This document shows, piece by piece, positions 53,099-57,117 of a stretch of 57,117 nucleotides of DNA. Both the position numbers and the translations under genes were made by a program. Each line of letters starts with the position of its first letter. Position 1 is the stretch's first letter. The DNA comes from JADGGM01 sp025449955. GTDB lineage: Bacteria; Gemmatimonadota; Gemmatimonadetes; Gemmatimonadales; Gemmatimonadaceae. A model generated the notes under the pieces. It did no database searches and was not told where the DNA came from. It was given only the letters and a program-made list of their open reading frames with translations. Where the stretch lies: NCBI GenBank assembly GCA_036554285.1, contig DATBNO010000041.1, forward strand, positions 1-57,117, read 5' to 3'.

Positions 53099-53638
53099 AT
53101 GGACGCGCGGGCTCCCGAGCTCCTGATCGTCGGGCGCTTGCGCAAGGCGCACGGGATCCACGGGGCCCTCGTGGTCGAGCCCCTCACCGACGCGCCGGCC
53201 GCGGTCTTCGCGGCCCGCCGTCGCCTTCTGGTGGGTACGCCGAGCGGAGAGCCCGACCCCGCCGGCCGCGCGCTCGTCGTCGAGACGGCGCGAGCCCAAC
53301 CGGATGGCTCCGTTATCGTGCAGTTCGAGGGCGTCGCCGACCGCACCGCGGCCGAGCGCTGGCGCCACCGGTATCTCCTCGCGCACGCGGCCGATCTCGC
53401 GCCCCCGGCCGACGGCGAGGTGTACGTCCACGAGCTCCCCGGCATGACGGTCGAGCTCCCGTCCGGCGAATCGTTAGGCAGCGTGTCCCACGTGCTCGAG
53501 CTGCCGCAGGGCTTGGCGCTCGAGATCACCCACGGCGCGCGCACGGCCATCCTGCCGTTCCACGCCGACTTCGTGCGCCGCGTGGACCGCGCCGCCCGCC
53601 GCATCGTCGCCGTTCCGCCTAACGGACTGTTCGAATGA
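53099..53638 (+). CDS. rimM: 16S rRNA processing protein RimM
   Basis: Assembly factor binding S19 in the 30S head. The 179-residue product has LLIVGRLRKAHGIHGALVV (RimM N-domain start), LPGMTVELPSGESLGSVSHV and the PRC-barrel C-terminal region ending ILPFHADFVRRVDRAARRIV. It sits between rpsP and trmD, with the trmD ATG overlapping its stop by four bases. Two GTTAGGC/GCCTAAC words fall within the gene (Leu-Gly, Pro-Asn). Confidence 0.95.
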   Translation: MDARAPELLIVGRLRKAHGIHGALVVEPLTDAPAAVFAARRRLLVGTPSGEPDPAGRALVVETARAQPDGSVIVQFEGVADRTAAERWRHRYLLAHAADLAPPADGEVYVHELPGMTVELPSGESLGSVSHVLELPQGLALEITHGARTAILPFHADFVRRVDRAARRIVAVPPNGLFE

Positions 53639-54342
53639 CGCTCCGGATCGACATCGTCACGATTTTTCCGGAGTTCTTCGCCGCGCCCTTGGGCCTGAGC
53701 ATCCCCGCGCGCGCGGCCGCGGCCGGCGGTGTGTCCTACCACGTGCTCGACCTCCGCGATTTCACCCACGACAAACACCGCACCGTGGATGACTACCCCT
53801 TCGGCGGCGGACCCGGCATGGTAATGAAGCCGGATCCGTTCTTCGAGGCGGTCGAATCGCTGCGTCCTACCGGCCCCGTCGTGTTGGTCTCCGCGCGCGG
53901 TCGTCGTTTCACCCACGCCGACGCGGTGCGTTACGCATCGGGCACCGGCCTCACCATCCTCTGCGGACACTACAAGGACGTCGACCAACGCGTCGCCGAT
54001 CATCTCGCCACCGAAGAGATCTCGATCGGCGACTACGTCCTGAGCGGCGGCGAACCCGCGGCGCTCGTCATCGTCGATGCCACGGTCCGACTCCTCGAGG
54101 GCGCGATGTCCGACCTCGACAGCGCGCGCACCGACTCACACTGGACCGACGGACTCTCCGCGCCCAGCTACACGCGACCCGCCGTGTTTCGCGGCTTCGC
54201 GGTGCCCGACGTCCTCATGTCCGGCGACCACAAACGCATCGACGCCTGGCGCGTCGCCGAGGGCGACCGCCTCACACGCGAGCGCCGCGCGCACGACGAA
54301 ACCGCCGGAACGCGACATGCGGAGGAGCGCCGGCAATCATAG
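53635..54342 (+). CDS. trmD: tRNA (guanine-37-N1)-methyltransferase TrmD
   Basis: SPOUT methyltransferase that modifies G37 to prevent frameshifting. The 235-residue product starts MTLRIDIVTIFPEFF, with YPFGGGPGMVMKPDPFF, LCGHYKDVDQRV and the knot region ISIGDYVLSGGEPAALVI. The start overlaps rimM by four bases. rplS, the usual next gene, is not present downstream; a dehydrogenase follows after 38 bp. Confidence 0.97.
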   Translation: MTLRIDIVTIFPEFFAAPLGLSIPARAAAAGGVSYHVLDLRDFTHDKHRTVDDYPFGGGPGMVMKPDPFFEAVESLRPTGPVVLVSARGRRFTHADAVRYASGTGLTILCGHYKDVDQRVADHLATEEISIGDYVLSGGEPAALVIVDATVRLLEGAMSDLDSARTDSHWTDGLSAPSYTRPAVFRGFAVPDVLMSGDHKRIDAWRVAEGDRLTRERRAHDETAGTRHAEERRQS

Positions 54343-54380
54343 CGCGCAAGCGCCCTTCATCACGTCGTGAGCAATCCGCC

Positions 54381-55745
54381 ATGCTGAAATCCATAAACCC
54401 CGCCACCAACGCGGAGCTCGCCCGCTTCGACGAGCTCACCGACGCCGAGCTCGACGCGTGCCTCGACCGGGCGGCCCAAGCCTTCGAGCGCCACCGCCTC
54501 ACCACCTTCGCCGAACGCGCGCGGCGCATGCAACGCGCAGCCGAGATTCTCGACGGCGAGAAGAACGACCTCGGCAAAATCATGACGCTCGAGATGGGCA
54601 AGACGCTCAAGAGCGCGGCCGAGGAAGCTGCCAAGTGCGCGTGGGTGTGTCGCCACTACGCGGAGCACGCCCACGCCTTGCTCGCCGATGAGACCATCAA
54701 GACCGACGCGGCCCGCAGCTACGTCGCGTACCAGCCGTTAGGCGTCGTGCTCGCGGTGATGCCGTGGAACTTTCCGTTCTGGCAAGTCTTCCGCTTCGCC
54801 GCGCCCGCGCTCATGGCCGGCAACGTCGCGGTGCTCAAACACGCGTCCAACGTTCCGCAGTGCGCCCTCGCCATCGCGCAGGTCCTCGCGCGCGCCGGCT
54901 TCGACGGGGACGAGTTTCAAACGCTGCTGCTGGGCTCTTCGCGCGTCGGCGGCGTGATCCAGGATCCGCGCATCGCCGCCGTCACGATCACCGGGAGCGA
55001 ACAGGCGGGCAGCGAGGTCGCGAGCATCGCCGGCAAGGCCATCAAGAAAACGGTCCTCGAGTTAGGCGGCAGCGATCCCTTCATCGTGATGCCATCCGCT
55101 AACCTGAATGCCGCGGTCACGACCGCCGTCAAGGCGCGCATGGTGAACAACGGCGAGTCGTGCATTGCGGCCAAGCGGTTCATCGTGCACGAGCGCATCG
55201 CGGAGGAATTCGAGCGGCGGTTCGTGGGCGGGATGGAAGCGCTCACGGTGGGCGATCCGCTCGACCCGAAAACCGACGTTGGTCCGCTCGCCACACCAAA
55301 GATTCGCGACGACGTCGCTAGCCAGGTCGAGCGCAGTGTTGCCGCCGGTGCGAAGCTCGTCACTGGCGGTCGCCGGGTGGATGGCCCCGGAAATTTTTAC
55401 GCCCCCACCGTGCTCACACACATTCCGCAAAACGCGCCCGCCTACCACGAAGAAGTCTTTGGGCCCGTCGCGTCGCTCTTTCGCGTCGCCACCGCGCGTG
55501 ACGCCATCACCCTGGCCAACGACACCACCTTCGGACTCGGCGCAAGCGTGTGGACGCGCGATGCGGCCGAGCGCGATGCATTCATCCGCGACATCCAGAG
55601 TGGAGCCGTGTTCGTGAATGCTCAGGTCGTTTCCGACCCGCGCTTGCCATTCGGTGGTGTAAAACGTTCCGGGTATGGACGCGAGTTGTCGCGCGACGGC
55701 ATTCGTGAATTCGTGAATGTGAAGACGATTCTAATCGCCGAGTGA
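54381..55745 (+). CDS. NAD(P)-dependent semialdehyde dehydrogenase, probably succinate-semialdehyde
   Basis: Aldehyde dehydrogenase of 454 residues, similar to short succinate-semialdehyde dehydrogenases. Recognisable parts: MPWNFPFWQVFRFAAPALMAGN (cofactor and substrate pocket), TITGSEQAGSEVASIAGKA, catalytic Glu in LELGGSDPFIV, and catalytic Cys in NNGESCIAAKRFIV. The C terminus (FGGVKRSGYGRELS) is also typical. The exact substrate is inferred from family similarity. It lies after trmD where rplS is expected and ends at a hairpin terminator. Confidence 0.9.
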   Translation: MLKSINPATNAELARFDELTDAELDACLDRAAQAFERHRLTTFAERARRMQRAAEILDGEKNDLGKIMTLEMGKTLKSAAEEAAKCAWVCRHYAEHAHALLADETIKTDAARSYVAYQPLGVVLAVMPWNFPFWQVFRFAAPALMAGNVAVLKHASNVPQCALAIAQVLARAGFDGDEFQTLLLGSSRVGGVIQDPRIAAVTITGSEQAGSEVASIAGKAIKKTVLELGGSDPFIVMPSANLNAAVTTAVKARMVNNGESCIAAKRFIVHERIAEEFERRFVGGMEALTVGDPLDPKTDVGPLATPKIRDDVASQVERSVAAGAKLVTGGRRVDGPGNFYAPTVLTHIPQNAPAYHEEVFGPVASLFRVATARDAITLANDTTFGLGASVWTRDAAERDAFIRDIQSGAVFVNAQVVSDPRLPFGGVKRSGYGRELSRDGIREFVNVKTILIAE

Positions 55746-55766
55746 TGAAGTTTCGCTCATGATGCG

Positions 55767-55803
55767 CGCTGCTTGACTGACCACACAGTCAAGCAGCGTT
55801 TGT
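55767..55803 (+). terminator. intrinsic terminator after the dehydrogenase
   Basis: Perfect 12-bp arms GCTGCTTGACTG (55768-55779) and CAGTCAAGCAGC (55786-55797) around the loop ACCACA, with one further C-G pair outside, followed by GTTTGTTTGT. The stem and the T-rich tail fit Rho-independent termination of the upstream dehydrogenase transcript. It lies 22 bp after the stop codon. Confidence 0.85.
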
Positions 55804-55963
55804 TTGTGAGCTTCCTCTACTGCACTTCCACACTCACTCGTACTTTCTACGCCGACGTCGCTTCTTCGGACGTTGCCGCTGGATGACCTCGAACGTCTTC
55901 GGTTCACGCCGCACGCTCGCACTCATTCATCACAACTCGCACGGTTGCTAACGCCGCACCTCG
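55804..55963. other. spacer with possible 30-residue basic micro-ORF on minus strand
   Basis: This gap holds the promoter for the riboswitch transcript (not identifiable by eye). On the minus strand a 30-codon frame from ATG 55926 to TGA 55834 encodes a small, very basic peptide (EPKTFEVIQRQRPKKRRRRR, then KYE). It resembles the style of small ribosomal proteins but I recognise no family and see no strong ribosome binding site. Listed as a low-confidence candidate only. Confidence 0.3.
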
Positions 55964-56053
55964 GGCTTAGTGACGAGGGCAAAGCCGCTGAAAGGCGGTG
56001 ACGCAAAGCTACGAGGCTAAAGCGGGCTAACGCTGCGCCATGCCAGTCGAGCC
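55964..56053 (+). promoter_or_regulatory. cyclic di-GMP-I riboswitch (GEMM), leader of secreted protease
   Basis: The segment carries the GEMM-I hallmarks in order: P1 5' strand GGCTT (55964-55968), AGGGCAAA junction (about 55976-55983), stem GCCGCT with a GAAA tetraloop and GGCGGT (55984-55999), the invariant GACGCAAAGC (56000-56009), a GAGGCTAA tetraloop-receptor side, and an ATGCCAG segment closing with GAGCC (56049-56053), which pairs with the P1 5' strand. The GGG in AGGGCAAA matches c-di-GMP rather than clearly 3',3'-cGAMP binding, but I cannot be certain. It ends 33 bases before the ATG of a subtilisin-like lipoprotein. No terminator is evident after it; GGAC/GTCC can pair around the GGAG site, so translational control is possible. 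Confidence 0.85.
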
Positions 56054-56086
56054 GTCGCGCGGACCAGCCTACACGGGAGTCCCACG

Positions 56087-57117
56087 ATGAAACGCCTCCT
56101 CGCCGGCGCCTTGGCCGCGCTGTCGCTCGCTGCCTGCAGCGACGCAACGGGCCCTGACGCTTCCTCCGCCGCACCAAGCGCGCACCAGCCAGCGGTGCAG
56201 CCCGACGTCCGAGCCGATCACTACATCGTGGTCTACCGCGACGGCGTCGCCGATGCGACGTCCACCACGAATCGATTGATCTCGGCACGCGGCATCACGG
56301 TCGAACACACGTATCAGTCCGCCATCCGCGGATTCGCCGCACACCTCGACGCCAATCAGCTCGCGGCCCTCCGCGCCGATCCGAACGTCGAGATGATCGA
56401 GCCCGACATCATCGTCCACGCGCAAGGCAGTGAAGCCAATCCCGATTGGGGCCTCGACCGCGTCGACCAGCGCTCGCTGCCGCTCAACAAGACCTACACG
56501 TATTCCGGCACGGGCGCCGGCGTGAACGCCTACATTCTCGACACCGGTATCCGATACACGCACGAAGAATTCGGCGGGCGCGCCAAGTTCGCCTATGATG
56601 CGTTCGGCGGAAACGGCGCCGACTGCATGGGACACGGCTCACATGTCTCGGGCACCATCGGCGGCGCATCGTACGGCATCGCCAAGGCTGTGGCGCTCTG
56701 GTCGGTCCGCGTGCTCCAGTGCGACGGCAGCGCGCCGCTCTCCAACATCATCGCCGGCATCGACTGGGTCACCGCGAACCACAGGAGTCCCGCCGTCGCC
56801 AACATGAGCTTGGGCGCAACCAACGCACCGGTGCTCGACTCCGCCGTCGCCAAGTCGATTCGTTCCGGCGTCACGTACGTCGTCGCGGCCGGCAACTACA
56901 CGGAGAACGCGTGCGAGATCGCGCCGGCGAATCTGCCGCAAGTGATCGACGTCGGCGCGTCCGATGACACGGATCACCGCTGGTCGGCATCGGACTACGG
57001 CACCTGCATCACGCTGTTTGCGCCGGGCGTCAACATCACGTCGGCCGATTATCTGAGCGACATCGCGCACGTGACGTGGTCCGGCACGTCGATGGCCTCG
57101 CCCCACGTGGCGGGCAT
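56087..57117 (+). CDS. subtilisin-like serine protease lipoprotein (S8, proteinase-K group), partial
   Basis: The open frame from ATG 56087 runs past the window end (343 codons seen). It has a lipobox (LSLAAC then SDATGPD), an inhibitor-I9 propeptide (about 42-112; HYIVVYRDGVADATSTT start and VEMIEPD end), and an S8 catalytic domain with Asp152 in YILDTGIR, His183 in GHGSHVSG, the oxyanion Asn in AAGN, and Ser335 in GTSMASPHVAG. The catalytic triad is complete, so it should be active after export and propeptide removal. The gene is preceded by a c-di-GMP-type riboswitch, linking secretion of a protease to second-messenger level. It contains no GTTAGGC word. Confidence 0.93.
   Translation, partial: MKRLLAGALAALSLAACSDATGPDASSAAPSAHQPAVQPDVRADHYIVVYRDGVADATSTTNRLISARGITVEHTYQSAIRGFAAHLDANQLAALRADPNVEMIEPDIIVHAQGSEANPDWGLDRVDQRSLPLNKTYTYSGTGAGVNAYILDTGIRYTHEEFGGRAKFAYDAFGGNGADCMGHGSHVSGTIGGASYGIAKAVALWSVRVLQCDGSAPLSNIIAGIDWVTANHRSPAVANMSLGATNAPVLDSAVAKSIRSGVTYVVAAGNYTENACEIAPANLPQVIDVGASDDTDHRWSASDYGTCITLFAPGVNITSADYLSDIAHVTWSGTSMASPHVAG

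Overview
The window is a high-GC bacterial chromosome segment, about two thirds G+C by eye. It is densely packed, with many ATGA/GTGA overlaps between genes. A PadR regulator paired with a large duplicated MacB/FtsX-type permease, several secreted or lipoprotein enzymes, an RCC1-repeat lipoprotein and the general gene style suggest a Gemmatimonadota-like (or Acidobacteriota-like) soil bacterium. This is inference from gene content; no rRNA is present to settle it.

Layout. 1-3.4 kb: proteostasis operon tig-clpP-clpX (minus strand), with a 16-bp tandem repeat at the left edge. 3.5-10.3 kb: secreted M1-like peptidase, then four tandem paralogues of a secreted TonB-C-like protein (one frameshifted, one internally deleted), then an RCC1 lipoprotein. 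10.4-13.6 kb: padR plus ADOP-type permease behind a promoter carrying a doubled operator-like repeat. 13.6-19.1 kb: small membrane protein, tRNA-Leu(UAG), HtrA/DegP protease, DnaK, rhomboid protease. 19.2-36.4 kb: deoC and then a large phosphate/polyphosphate locus: DUF47-Pit and ppk1 on plus, and on minus phoB-phoR-STAS-pstS2-porin-pstS1-pstC-pstA-pstB2-pstB1-phoU-ppx. 36.6-42.0 kb: a nucleotide-scavenging operon: a secreted CpdB-UshA fusion, an 81-residue orphan, adenosine deaminase and purine nucleoside phosphorylase. 42.0-48.8 kb: thiD, a REC-GGDEF protein, an M48 lipoprotein peptidase, then trmH-type methyltransferase, prepilin peptidase, a single-ring Clp-like ATPase and a zincin lipoprotein. 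48.8-55.7 kb: lon, ffh-rpsP-rimM-trmD and a semialdehyde dehydrogenase. 55.7-57.1 kb: a terminator, then a c-di-GMP (GEMM-I type) riboswitch in front of a subtilisin-like lipoprotein that runs off the end.

How parts work together. The phosphate block covers outer-membrane entry (porin), periplasmic capture (two PstS), ABC import, low-affinity Pit import, storage and release as polyphosphate (Ppk1/Ppx) and two-component control (PhoBR, PhoU). The adjacent nucleotidase operon would free phosphate from nucleotides and salvage the nucleosides. The diguanylate-cyclase-like protein and the c-di-GMP riboswitch point to c-di-GMP control of a secreted protease.

The strongest unexplained signal is a short word, GTTAGGC/GCCTAAC (often CGTTAGGCG). 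I counted it about 80 times, against roughly six expected from base composition. It sits in several reading frames, brings in codons that are rare in high-GC DNA (TTA, CTA, AGG), and supplies the stop codon of eight genes. In two convergent gene pairs a single copy supplies both stops.
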